Positions 23,492 to 35,840 of a stretch of DNA of 64,000 nt are shown here, one piece after another. The translations under genes and the position numbers were made by a program. Below the pieces are notes generated by a model, which was given only the letters and a program-made list of their open reading frames with translations, was not told where the DNA came from and ran no database searches. The DNA is taken from assembly GCF_949628265.1 (NCBI RefSeq), contig NC_088789.1, positions 26,281,883-26,345,882 of the forward strand, written 5' to 3'. The stretch's first letter is position 1. The number at the start of each line of letters is the position of its first letter. Source of the DNA: Cloeon dipterum (taxonomy: Eukaryota > Arthropoda > Insecta > Ephemeroptera > Baetidae).

Positions 23492-26400
23492 AAGCAAAAA
23501 AAGTAAATCTCTTTTTCATGCTGGATTAAAACTATCCAACTCCTTACCAGAAGAACTGAAAGGGATCTTTATTACCAAATGTATGGAACATATTATGAAA
23601 ACGACGTCCAATTATTACGTAAATTGTGAATTTTAACCATGTACTGTGTAATTTGAAATTTATAATATATATTAATAAAGATTGTACTAGTTTCTTAATT
23701 AACTTACAAAATACTTACAAGTTAAATCACGTGTGAAATTTTATTACATACCTAATACACACATCACCTAATAACAACGCAGCAAGTTTTTACTCTGCAA
23801 AAGTTGTACTTTAACTATTTTTGTAGAGAAACATAGAGCAATAACAAAAATTTTACATGCATTATAGATGAAAAGTGATTTATTTGCAACATACACCAAA
23901 ATTAAACATTTTTTCTTCTAACACGTACTTGTCTTTAAAGATAAAATCTACAGTTATAAAATGCATTTAAGCTCATGAAAAGGAGCAAAAAGCGCAAGCA
24001 CAGAGAAAAATTTCAATGAATAAACGTTTGTATTATAAATATCACGGCTAAATTTGTTGATAGCGGGTGTAAAGACTGCATTTTCACGGTTGAGAAATGC
24101 CAAGCTCCGTTTTTCTCTTTTGAGAAAATCTGCCTGTTGTGTACTAGAAATTCAGTGGAGCTATATAATGTTCTGCTATACTACTTCAAACTTGTGTGTA
24201 TGGAAATTGCCCTTTGTTGTTTGTTCGTGTACGGGCAAGTTTGCAGAAATTATACCGTCGCTCATTACTCCAGCCAAGTTTCCTGCGCGCGGTTTATTTT
24301 TACGCGGTTATGGATTTTTTGTCACTTTATGCCCGCGACGGGAAAGGTTTATGGCTCTTACAAGCACAAAGTTCCGGAGCTGAGCATTACCATACCATTA
24401 TTTCGACATTAAAGCGAGACTTGACGCCTTTGAAGAGCGAGAAAATTCAGTTATTAAAAGTTTTCTTTTTTTAGCACAAATTGTCTGTTTGGTAAGCGGA
24501 GGAAAATAACTTATGTTTTGAAAAAACATCCAATTTTGAGAATTTAATCTGTATAGAAATGAGTTATGTATATATTTAGCTCTGGACCGACTCCACAGAG
24601 ATGTATTTATTTTTATTGCAGTCCTTGAGCTCAATTAAAGCAGCTTGAAATTAATTAACTCCTCCACACATCGCAAAAACAAACTTCAAAGAAAGCCTGA
24701 GGAAATCCGCATCGGCACCGAATGTCAATTTAGTTGCTCCTATCCTCGCTTTGATGGAGAATTCATTTTCAAGCGGCTCTTCAGAGCTGTTTCCCGCTGC
24801 AGAAGCTCCAAGAAGTCGTGATGAAGTCATCCTCTTGTGCATGGAGTGGTTCGATAGGAAATAAGGCTATTGTGAGCGCACGAGGCAGGAAAATAGGGCA
24901 GAGGAAGTGCAGATAGCGCCTTCGCTACCCGCGCCTCGCCATCGCCACGCCACCACCGGAATTTAACATATAACGAGAGTAACGAGATAAAAAATAATTC
25001 AAACAAAGAAGAGAAATAAATGATGGTATTACAATTCTCGCAACTTTTTCATCGCTGGAAATAATTACGCTGGCGCGACGGTACCAGAAGTAAATTATAC
25101 GACCGCGTCGGAAGCAGTTTTTCCGACTGAATGTTGTGCACGCTCGTGAGCAAGTGGCTTTCATGCTCTTGATGACGAGTTATATATATTATTGTTTCTG
25201 TATTCCACTCGCGCTTGTCAAGAAGGAATTTTTCTCGGAGCGCAGACCAAGGAAAACGACGCTGAACCGCACATGGCTAACCACAATATGACTTCTTAAA
25301 AATCATTGCAATTAACAAGAGAAACACCAAGAAACACATCAAAAGGGGGAGCTAATACTTTTTCCCTTTTTTCTAGTTGCGAATCCTAATCAAATTAAAA
25401 ACTGTTTTTTAACCAAATTCAACATTGAATACATGAGTTTTATTACTTTTATCGGTTTGATTGTAGATGATTGGTGTTTTTTTTAATAACTATCATATTT
25501 TACACCTCGATTAGAATTACAAATATCTTTACTTTTAACACGATTCTTTTTGAAACAGATGCTTTACGGAAGGTCTGGATATAGTGTCGCCATCACAATC
25601 GGTTGTTATTGTTTGTCATGTCAAGAAAAATTGTAAATTATACGTTTCCAATGTTCTGACCCTGGATACAAAATATCCCATTCGAGGGAGCAAAATGATG
25701 TCAAATTTCACAATTTGCAAATACCCTTAGTTATTTAAGCCACCATCAGATGGCGCTACCGCATTTTTCTGATTTTAAGGTTCTGCCGTTGTGACTCAAG
25801 ACTGCATTCAGCCCTTAAAATTGTTCCTTTTGGTTCGCTGGAAACCAAAATCAGTTGAGCTAGTTGCCAAAGAAACGTAAAAACTATTTTTTTAAAACAA
25901 AATCTTTGCTGACGTTTGCGGTGATTTTCTGCTACTGATTTTTGTCTTCAGCACATCAAAACAAACAATTTTTGGGCAGAATGCAAATGCTCAGTAGCAG
26001 GATTGAGTCTTAAATCACGGTTTAAAATGCATTAAAATCAATAGTAACTGCTGTCGCCATCTATTGGCGGCTTTGAACACTAAAGGAGCTTCCGCAACTG
26101 ATGGAATAATAACGCTAAAAAGAAAGAATTTTTTAACGGTATTTGAAAAATCATAATTTTCATACGTCTTTTAAGAATGTACGTTTAAAATTGCCTTTTA
26201 CAAACGCGTTTTTCTGACATAAATTATTTATTTATTTAAAATTCTTTGATTATTATTTTTGCGCTCGTCTTTGAATGAAAGTACAAGTTTTGAGTGATGC
26301 AAATCTCAATTTAATAGTTTTATAATCACAATCTTGTTAATAATAATTATTGTAACTGTGAACAATGAGTCTCATTTGTTATATATGAGAATCAGTCCAC

Positions 26401-27189
26401 GTTAAGTTCCAGTCCATGAATCTGACGAGCGTTCATTTTTTGTCATGTTTGAAGAAACTTGCATCCATCAGCAGAGCGCAATCAGTGCATAATTTAGCAA
26501 GCAGCACTCTCTGCGCTTATTGTTGGCAATCAGGAGTTCAGTGTTGCAGAAAATGGTGAAAAAAAACGTTCTGCTGTCCAAATAAGTGGTCAATTAGGCA
26601 AATAAACGTAGTCAGAGCGAGCCATTCGTCTTGCAGCGGCGGCGAATTCCTCGAACTTCTCCATCATGCAGACAAATTTAATGGCTGGTCGGATATGGGG
26701 ACGGGTTTGTTGGGCAGAAAGGCAGCTGGCCATAAATTGGAGTAGCACCGTTTGTCCAACCGCCCGACCCAACTCACACACAACACATGATGAATCATTC
26801 TCTTTGATGGCCGACAACGTGTTATTATTTATTTGGTAAACGGATCGTTTGCAGCGCCAAGGCATTTCCTTCCCTTTCGCAGCTTTTATGGCCAACCGGC
26901 TCTTATTCAATTCAATTGGCACCGTTGCCTTTCTGGCACGAGAATCGGCGAATTTGGCCACCGCACTGTGCCAAGGATGAATTCTGCTTAATATTATACA
27001 TGAACGTGTGGCAGCAGGGGATTTGTTTTTTCGTGTATTTTCTTGCCGTTCGCCTTTTCTTATCGTGGCAGATAGCCTTGCAAGCGGTAAAAATAAATAA
27101 CAATAGTTCACGTATGGTGCCCGATTGTTTCGCGGCTTCAAAATGGCTTGTCGTGCTTATTTGGTATAACAGAAACTTGTTGATTAGAT
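23492..27189. other. Gene desert with islands
   Basis: GC-richer islands lie at about 24050-24380, 24660-25270 and 26580-27100. The last has a 183-codon minus frame with no family signature and overlapping open frames on the other strand, which argues against coding. Inverted AGATGGCG motifs at about 25750 and 26056 may mark an old element. The rest is AT-rich. Confidence 0.4.
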
Positions 27190-28245
27190 TAGATATATAT
27201 ATTTTATTCGGTTTTGTCACATTTTATGTACAAAGCGGACCTTTAATAAGCAAAAATTTACAAACTAAAATAGTGAATAAAAAATTCCTCCTGGTCGTAG
27301 AACTGCTTGCACCTGACCAGTTGTTTAATTTCAGATATAGAGACAAAGTTGTCTTCGAGCAATTTAAGTCTATATAACCGGAAGTGCGTTAAATAATCGG
27401 AGAATCATACACGCTGGACTTTTTCATACTTCCGCCTGGATCAATGTACAGGTCATTTTTAATTATATTACGATTTTTTGGTCAACATTACTTATTTTGG
27501 GGAATTTAATACGTGGATATTTTTCTAGTAATTCCATACATTCGAGAATATACAGGGAGTAAACAGTGAGAATTCCAAGTTCACTGAAAAACTTGCGACA
27601 TGACTCGAGCGCGGTATTACTTTCCCTACTATTTCCCAAAATAAATATCGTTCTTACAACTCTTTTCTGATCAGTAAACATAGTTTTCACGTGGCATGAC
27701 CTTCTCCAGATTACAATCAAATTCATAATATGACTCTGAGCATAAGAAAAATAATAATATATTTGTTTCATCTTACGTATTTTGACATTTTTCTGTGGAG
27801 CTTTGTAAAGAGATGCGTCACACGCCCTAACTTATTGGTAATTTTATTACTTTGTTCTTCCCAGCTCAATAAATTATCGCTAATACACACACCTAGCAAT
27901 TTACTAGATTTATTTTATCAATAAATTTGTAGGGACTTTACATTTGATTAGTGGCCCGGAGGAACGAATTTGCATAATTTTGGTTTTGCTTTAAAAGTCA
28001 GGAAATTTGACTTAGCATATTCAATGATTTCTCATTCGTCTTTACTGCAGACGATCTGCTTCCGCGTTAGTTTGTCCGCAAATTTCGGCAGTCGAATCAT
28101 CGGCGAAGAGAAAATTAGCGATGCAATTGCAATTCTAAAAGGAAATCTTTCACGTAGGTTGTAAAGCAGTTAGGACCGACGGTTGTACCTTGTGAGATTC
28201 CAATGCTGGATTTTTCTACATCCGGATATAATACAAATACTTTTT
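27190..28245 (-). pseudogene. Decayed non-LTR retrotransposon (reverse transcriptase 3' part)
   Basis: Conceptual reading of the minus strand, crossing several stops and frameshifts, recovers the order of blocks of a jockey/CR1-like reverse transcriptase. There is a GISQGTTVGPNCF block (28201-28163), corresponding to the usual G-PQG-LGP motif. The catalytic block FADD follows at 28107-28096, then an LGV-like segment. A later block reads QKRVVRTI, ESCR and ELGILTVYSLYILEC (about 27690-27525). A final FNALPV block lies near 27390. The first half of the polymerase and the endonuclease are missing, so the copy is 5'-truncated and dead. An AATAAA and TA-rich tract lie near its 3' end at about 27190-27210. 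Assignment to a LINE-type RT is firm; the exact clade is not. Confidence 0.8.
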
Positions 28246-29004
28246 TATAAAGAGCTACAGGGTGTAAGTAATCTGTATGTGAACATTCCAAAAGAGTTGA
28301 GTGTGATCATGAACTTCATGAATTTAAATTTCCTTTTAGTTTTAAAAATATTTCATTACAAAATTTCCAGATCCACTCTGTACATGAAACCTAACAAATT
28401 AAAAAAATTATTGCATAACTGTTTTAAATTGTATACAATTTTGTTTCAACAAATCTCATTTTTCTTTTTTCATGACTTAAAATCCTTCAAATGGATAGAT
28501 GCAAAGATTAACTGTATCATTAATTGAGTTGTATGCGTTAAGCTATATGAATTGTAAAAAGTATTTCTCTGATATTCAATTCTTAACAACGCGTCCTCAT
28601 TAAATACAAATTTTTTTGATGATTTCACACCCGACATGGTTACAAATCTAGTTAAGAAATTTCTACTGATTCCATTTTTACTAACTAGCCGGCCTTTGCG
28701 TGCTCTTTTTTTTGTGTGTGCTCCGCAGCATTGTTGTGAAGAGGAAAATCTATATTAGGCGCATTTTGAAGAAGTAGGGCCAAGCAGCCAATTGACGTGA
28801 CTCACAAAGCATGACCACAGAAGTAATCCACTTACGCCGACCGCGCCACGCTTAATTTCATATTTCACGCACAACACAGCTTTCCTGCGCGAAAACGCGG
28901 AATTCGCGTGAAATAGGCTGTGCAACGGGAACAAAGGCGCCACCCTATTCAATTCAATTCGTTTATATTCCTCCAAATAAGTCATAATATTTTACAAACA
29001 TTTA
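28246..29004. other. AT-rich stretch, one small island
   Basis: Nothing recognisable except a GC-richer patch at about 28690-28960. Sequence just left of 28530 may include further decayed retrotransposon DNA, but I could not align it. Confidence 0.35.
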
Positions 29005-29441
29005 TAGTGGAATGATACAGGGCAGCAATTCAAAATTATTTGAATTGTTGACTGCCATAAGCAATTGATTGATAAAAAATTTGTTCAACAATTTGCAATA
29101 ATAAAAAAAGGATTTTCCTACAGTAAAAATTCAAATTTTGCCAGTTTTCTCCAAAATTCACAGTGCTTGAACAAATTTTCTTGGCATATTTCGATTCCTC
29201 TCGTCGAGATCTGTTCAACGGTGTATGCCACTTATTGGGGAAACTCTTGGTTTTGAAATTAAATCGGATTTCAAGTAAGGAGACAGCCATTACCATTTGA
29301 AAAGCACGGCGACTTTCCAGCCAATTTTCTCAAAAAATTACAGCGCTCCTTAGGTCAATTTAGGCCTTAACTGAATCCTAAGGGATGAGTTTATGCATTG
29401 GCAACAAGCATTTTCCAGGCTTTTGCAGTATCATTCCTCTT
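29005..29441 (-). mobile_element. Family A MITE, copy 6
   Basis: Ends TAGTGGAATGATAC (first base mutated) and GTATCATTCCTCTT are bordered by TA (29003-29004 and 29442-29443). Full length, with an 86-codon minus frame open across the part shared with other copies. Confidence 0.88.
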
Positions 29442-30333
29442 TAAACAAATAAGTATTTTGAACAGGCTGCTTATTTTTACTGCTCATTTTTATATTATAA
29501 ATGTTCCCGAAATTCCAGTGTAAAATTCCTGCGAAACGGAATGTATTCTAAACATTCAACCTGAGGTTCAAAACTCGGGGACTGGGTCGAAAGTTGAAAG
29601 CCGCGAGTTGAATATAATCGTGCGAATCCGGTATAGAAGAGCAATAAACGCACAGCCGGAAAGCAAAAAGCACTCTCAGCTCGAGGAGCGGTGCATAATT
29701 ATAATTGCAAGACGGCCGAGTAATGCACGTACTATTCAGAGTCACAGTGGGAAGGAACGTGCACAAACGGATGCGGGTCAAGGTGAAAGAACTCGAGCGC
29801 GCGCGTCGCTGCACCTGCCGCGCGCGCTGCGAACTTTGTGACACGCCGCTCGCCTGGCGAAGAATTGAGAAGGAGCACGCACCGTGCGCCGCGAGCGAGC
29901 GAGCGAGCACCAGCACCCACGACAGCTGCCATAATTGTAATCTCTCTGCTCGGGCTCCTAGTTTCCCATGATTAAAACTTCATCGCTGGGGAATCTAAGT
30001 TTTTTGTTGCACTGCGCGCTGCTGGCACGTCGGATCTCATTACCCGTCTCGTACATTTGCTCTCTGTGCATCTTGTCATTTCCACGGGCGGCATTTTGCT
30101 TGGCAGTGGAAAATCCGCTTTCGATGATATAAAGCACCGGGCTGTCACTGCAAGTGACGCTTTGCATAAGCACGAGATAAAATATTATGCAAATATTATT
30201 AAACTGTTTTAATAATTCGAGTGTCGCTATTATTTCATGCTGAAAGTTTTGAAATGTAAAGGAAAAAATACTTTACAAGTAAATAAATATTTAGTTCTTA
30301 GGAAAATAGAAAAAGATGTTTATGAGAAGCTAA
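29442..30333. other. GC-rich island, no gene recognised
   Basis: Positions 29550-30190 form a strong GC/CpG island, including GCGCGCGTCGC near 29798 and GAGCGAGCGAGCGAGC near 29892. Frames up to 122 codons are open on both strands at once, typical of GC-rich noncoding DNA. A promoter or enhancer role is possible but unproven. Confidence 0.4.
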
Positions 30334-30697
30334 CAGGGTTCCAAATTTTCCCCACCCGGATAAAACCCACCCGGGTTTTTTCAGGTTTAACCAGGCTAAA
30401 AAACCCAATAAAACCCACTATTTTACCCAAGGCTCCAATATTTTTAGTATCAAAAATAAAAAAATCCTGGAAAATAATAAAATTTCGTTTTTTGGCGTTT
30501 TTTAACGCTAAAAAGTAGTGCTGCGTTTTGAAAAATTGGCAAGTCTCGGGGCATGAGGATTAAATTTCTTCGTTTCTTGAAAAAAATGCAGTGAATAGCA
30601 AATTAAAAAAAACAGAAAACCCAAAAAAACATTATCCCCCAATAAAACCCAGGTGGGTCGGGCAAAATGTAAAAAACCCGGGTATTTCGGAACCCTG
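30334..30697. mobile_element. hAT-type element (family C) with perfect 8-bp TSD
   Basis: Starts CAGGGTTCC and ends GGAACCCTG, perfect 9-bp terminal inverted repeats of hAT type. It is flanked by the identical octamer GAAGCTAA on both sides (30326-30333 and 30698-30705). The 364-bp body is rich in CCCACCCGG/AAAACCC motifs and carries no transposase. The intact target duplication suggests a fairly recent insertion. Confidence 0.93.
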
Positions 30698-33600
30698 GAA
30701 GCTAATGGATAATTAATTGATTTATTGATGATTCATTTTGTTATTTTCAAGTTATAAACAATTTAAAAAAAACTCTTATGCCGCAGTTATGAATACTGAG
30801 CTTTTTGTTAGCTTTTAGATTGGCTACTCAGGAATTTTGACGTTCTGGTGCTTCAAAAACTCGCGTATTGCTCATTGAATATGCATAAGGGTGGGTGAAA
30901 GTGAGTATGAGAGTGCTGCTCAGTAAAAATGCTTAATTTTATTTATAAAATTTGAATATTCTGGATGAAATCTACCAGTCAGCATATCTGAAAATATTTG
31001 TGGCTGATTTTGAGGGGAACAATTTATGCAAACTCTTGAAATTGTATAAATCACTTTTATTTTCAGAAGATGAGAGGTCTCAGCCAGCCGCGTGCAGCCT
31101 CGCCATGAATTTGCCTAATCGGCTCCAGCAGTTCCAGCAACATAGTTGATAATTGTAGAAAAAAAATGGTTTCCAATAGAGGTCTTATTGTTAGACGCAC
31201 TGTTTTGGACGGTGGCTGGCGGCTGGCAGATGGTGAGGCTGACAAAATGTTTTGAGTTAAGTTTGATAGTGCCGGAGCTCATTTATTTCTCCGACTTTTT
31301 GACCTGTGGCTGGCGCAGTTTAGCCAAATTTGCAGTGGCAGACGGCTGACGACTTAACACGTGACCCAAAATTAGCCGGCTGGCTGAGACCTCTAGTTTC
31401 CAGCCCTACGGCAAGCCACCACAGCTAGTTAAGGTAACTTGTGCCTCAAAATCATGTGGTGATATCTCTAATTATAAGTCGGAAAGTTTGATCGTGTAGG
31501 CACTCGTAAGAAAATAAATTGATCGAACTCTGTAGCAATGCAGCTCTTACGATATTTATATATATTTAGGTCTTACACTCTATCTTGATCAGCATTTTTC
31601 ATGCCTCTCCAGTTGATTTGTGATGCTCACAGTTGCCAAATTTATCAAACGTATTATAATAAATGCGGGGTGATGAAAATCCTTGCCAACTGATTTTATA
31701 AATTGATTATCCAGGAGCCAATTTTAAAAGAAAATATATAATGCGATTGTAACCTCTCTTGAACCTTTTGCAACAAATATAAACAGGAATTCTAATAATA
31801 ATAATGTCACGATACAAACCCAAAACCACAACTAATAATTTAGCATATAATTATGGGTTTTCCAGCACGTGTCTATCGCGGCTTTTTTGGAAAGTGTGAA
31901 TACTCATTTCGAAAATCATTATAATTAATTACTACACACAGCAGATAGAAGAAGGCTGACCACCTAAATTGAAGCAGCGTCGTGTCTGCGTTTCCAACAG
32001 CGAATTCGGTCTCGGTGAAAACGGCGGTTTCCGTCTCTCCGTGACCTCTGCCCTTGTCCATCCCTTAATTGAGCATATCAGCGGCTGTAAAAGGAGTCTG
32101 CTGCCGCGGCGCGCGGTGCTGCGTGTTTCGGAAGTGAAAGCTGGCCGTTGTGTTGCTCTGCTCTCTGTGAATGAGCAGCTCCAGAGAGCAGGCTATTCAT
32201 CAAAAAGCACTCTTCTTATAAATACGCGTTGGCCCCGGTCATTATACCGAGTGAGTGTATCGAGTTCGCCTCTCAGTCAGAGCCTTGTCCTTCACTGCAC
32301 GCGAAATTCAATGCGCCGCGCCGCGCACACTGAGAGCAAATTGAATTTGCCCCCACAAGGTCAATGTCTCCTTAATTGTGTTAAGTGCGCCGCAATTGAG
32401 ACCCGACGACTCCTTGTCCGTCTGTCTTTAATTGGACCAATGCAAACTGCATCGAATTTGCGTGTTTCTTAAACATTAAAATGACCACGGAAAAGGGGGT
32501 GGTGTGATGTTTTTATCATAAAAATTTTTCTGCTGAAAGGTTGGCTGGTTGTTAAGAAATTTGCTATCCATAAAAGGTACAATGTATTTTTGTCAATTGA
32601 AAAAAGTGTTTTTTTATTAATAATTCCTTTTATGGTTGTTAGAGAAATCAGGAAAAAAGATGTGCATAAATGTAGTCAAAGATTTTATCACTCAAGTGCT
32701 ATACTTGAGCTGATAGAGAAGACGCTTTATCCGAATAAGATTTGGAAACTCAAGCTAAAACTTCAATTGAAATAAACTCAAGATATAACACCACGAATGG
32801 AGAGGAATGAATCGTGATGATTCGCTTCTAAAACGGCTGAACTTGTAGCATTTAAAAAATAGATTAACTTTAGCTTTTCATCTGTAAAATGACGAAAAAA
32901 TTAGGTTTTGGTTGGTATTTTTTCAAAAGGTAGAATAAAAAATTGAAAAGAAAAAATCAAAATGCATAATTTTATAAAATAGAAATAAAAACAATTGAAT
33001 GCAATATTTTGTAGTTTAATCATTTATTTTGAGATTAGCATTTAATTATTAATCAACAACTAATTTTGGCTTAAAAAATAATAGGTAATTTCGAGTGGTA
33101 CGTGGATTCACAAAATGTATCCACTTTTTATTGTTTTAACTCATCTCAGTGATTAAAATTAAATTAAATTGTTTTCCAAGGTGTGAATGATTCAAAATAT
33201 CTTTTGACGGTCAATTCACGCAGAGTAAAGGCATTCAATTATTTCCACGTGGTTTCATAAAATTCCCTGCGTGTGTATATTTTCTACTTTGCTATTTTCC
33301 ATTTCAAGTTTTAAGTGCTTGATTTTCCCTAAAAATTTAAATGTGAGATGTGATGACCTTTTATTTACTGAAGAGACTAGTTACAATTTCCATGTTCAGT
33401 TTGTTCAATTTCAAAGCATTTCAGGAAAACATCCATAATCAGGAAAAAAAATTCTCGAAATGGGAATCACATATGGTGATACTTTGCCAACACGGAATCG
33501 AGCTGCTGCTGAAGATCGTTTCACTGCTTTTGCCGGCGAGAAGAGGTCAGATGGCAAGAACGTTTTCAACATAAAAGCCCTTTAATGGGTCAGGTTTTTC

Positions 33601-34197
33601 CCATGAGCACCGCACTTATCCTTTCAATAAGCAGCTGGTCTCATTGCATCCGAGATAAATTTTTTTTGAGCACTCTTTGCCGTGGATTAGATTAGTCTTC
33701 TCTATAGTACAAACGCCGTCCGCCGTGCACATACGAACGACTCCTTTGACCTATTTAGCATTGACATCCAAGCTGCAATTTCCATCCATCCGCTGCACTC
33801 TCGTTCCACATTTGCAACGTGGAAAGTGTGGCTCGGTGGCTCGGCTGCTCCCGATTGCGTTGTTTTTAATGCACGGCCACGTGGAAATGACGCTGCGGGA
33901 AAACTGCCGGTGCACTAATCAATGAGGACAGAATGAGGATCGCTGCTAATGCAATTAACCCGATGCAGATTGCCTGCGAGATGGGGTTTGCCTTCCATTT
34001 TGTTTCGATTAAAGGCTGAAACGACAGAGATCTATTTAGTTTTCATAAACTATGCATATTAACTTGGTCAACACGAAGAATAGTTTTAAAATTGTTTTAT
34101 TTTTTGCAGTGCACCTGGTCCTGGTTCTGCCCGAACAGATCCGAAAAATACTGTGTTCAAAAACACAGACATGGAATTCTGTGACTGAGGATTTTTC
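30698..34197. other. Gene desert with islands
   Basis: GC-richer islands lie at about 31060-31410, 31860-32480 and 33440-34010. A TATAAATA at 32217-32224 with TCATTA about 22 bp downstream lies in the second island and is a weaker promoter candidate. A 167-codon plus frame at 31969-32472 has no family signature and overlaps an opposite frame. No exon is supportable. Confidence 0.4.
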
Positions 34198-34474
34198 CAG
34201 CGGGGTCCAGATTCATGCGACGCGCAGATATGGCGTCCGGTGGAGTATGGCGCAAAAAAACGGTCACGTGAAAATGCGCGAAAAGAAGCAAGTTTTGGTC
34301 AATATTGTGACGTATAATTTGCATTACTTGTACTAATTGTGTCTTTTGGATCGTAAAAACAAACTTTTGACGCTCGTACGGCAATCCAAAGATAGCTTTT
34401 TGTTTCCCAAATTCAGACGCCATCTTGGATCTGCGCAGTGCGAACCAATTTTATCGCACATCTGGCTCCCGCTG
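34198..34474 (+). mobile_element. hAT-type MITE (family B), copy 4
   Basis: Starts CAGCGGGGTCCAGATTC and ends ATCTGGCTCCCGCTG. The flanking octamers GATTTTTC and GATTTTTT match at 7 of 8 positions. Internal sequence matches copies 1 and 3. Confidence 0.9.
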
Positions 34475-35207
34475 GATTTTTTATATTCTGTTCGCAGTAG
34501 AACTGGTTTTACAATTAATTATTGAACTGGACATACCTACTATATAAATATTTCTAATTATATTGCCCAGCCAGTTTGTCCGAACAATAAATTCAACATT
34601 CGTAAACATCGTTATGAGATCAGTCTAATTTTCCAAAAATCAAAATATGGTTCAGGAAAAACGTTGGGATTTTCCTTTTCTATATATAGAGAAAGCCATG
34701 ATGAACTGCTGTACCTGCAGAAATCCCCCTCCGCTCACGTGTGCAATCTGCAGCAGAAAATATCTGTGTGCCGCATGGCTAATTTTCCGCGTCGACTGCC
34801 CGACCTGAATAGGTCAGTAGGACACAGCAGCAACGAAGGAGATGGAAGTTGCGCTGATGCGGATTGTGGATTTGCTTTCGCAGGATAGCTGTGAGCCTTT
34901 TCCGCGACAGCAACCCTCATCGCATTATTTCTACTCGTCGTAGCTCGCTTAATTAATTCCTTCTCAGCGCGAGTTTCCTGTACATTAAACTTATCTGAGC
35001 GAATTTCTCGGCGCCTCGCCGATTTTCGCAACATCAAATCATCCCCTGAATAAACTTGCTTGCTCATAATAGAAATTTCTAATTTGAAAGTTTCTTCCTT
35101 GAATGTTCTTAGTCCTCTCTGTCAGTCTGGCTGATTTTCGAAGCCCTAACTCTGATCCGAACCTTTCGACACGAAGACAAAATGTTCATTAAATCATTTT
35201 TGAAGCA
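34475..35207. other. GC-richer island, no gene
   Basis: An island at about 34660-35070 has open frames on both strands and no protein signature. Confidence 0.4.
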
Positions 35208-35585
35208 AAGAGGAATGATGCTGCAAAAGCCTGGAAAATGCTTGTTGCCAATGCATAAACTCGTCCCTTAGAATTCAGTTAAAGCCTGAATTGACCTAAG
35301 AAGCACTGTAATTCTTTTGAGAAAATTGGCTGGAAAGTTACCGTGCTTTTCAAATGGTAATGGCTGTCTCCTTACTTGAAATCCGATTTAATTTCAAAAC
35401 CAAGAGTTTCCCCAATAAGTGGCACACACCGTTGGACAGATCTCGACGAGAGGAATCGGAATATGCCAAGAAAATATATTCAAGCACTGTAAATGTTGGA
35501 GAAAACTGGCAAAATTTTAATATTTACTGTAGGAAGGTCCTTTTTTATTATTGCAAATTGTTGAACGAATTGTTTATCGATCAAT
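35208..35585 (+). mobile_element. Family A MITE, copy 7, left half of a head-to-head pair
   Basis: Starts AAGAGGAATGATGC after CA (not TA) and follows the family through the ATCGATCAATTG region near its other end. It then meets a second, oppositely oriented copy at about 35586. Its short internal frame (from 35354) remains open. Confidence 0.85.
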
Positions 35586-35840
35586 TGTTGGGTGCAATAT
35601 GCAGTTGATCGATAAACAATTTGTTATATAATTTACAATAATCAAAAAAGGACCTTGCTACAGAAAAAATTCAAATGTTTCAAAATTTCTCCAAAATTTC
35701 CAGTGCTTGACCACATTTTATTTGCAGACTTCGATTCCTCTCGTCAAGATCTATTCAACAGCGTTTAACACTTTTCTGGGAAACATTTCGTTTTGATATA
35801 AAATCAGATTTGAAATACCGAGACAGTCTTCACCATTTGG
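35586..35840 (-). mobile_element. Family A MITE, truncated inverted partner
   Basis: Inverted copy joined to the preceding one at TTGTTGGGTG. It continues through ATCGATAAACAATTTG, GGACCTTGCTACAG and GATTCCTCTCGTCAAGATCT to the CACCATTTGG segment near 35835. It is more diverged than the left half and lacks the distal terminal repeat. Together the two make a ~600-bp imperfect palindrome. Confidence 0.8.

Noticed and set aside
26590..27141. 183-codon minus-strand frame
   Set aside because: Composition is not protein-like, a 153-codon frame overlaps on the opposite strand, and no motif is recognised.
29892..29910. GAGC microsatellite as a CRISPR-like or satellite array
   Set aside because: Only four to five 4-bp units in a GC-rich island; no spacers or longer array. 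No CRISPR-like structure exists anywhere in the window.
31969..32472. 167-codon plus-strand frame
   Set aside because: GC-island artefact: no ATG context, domain or exon structure.
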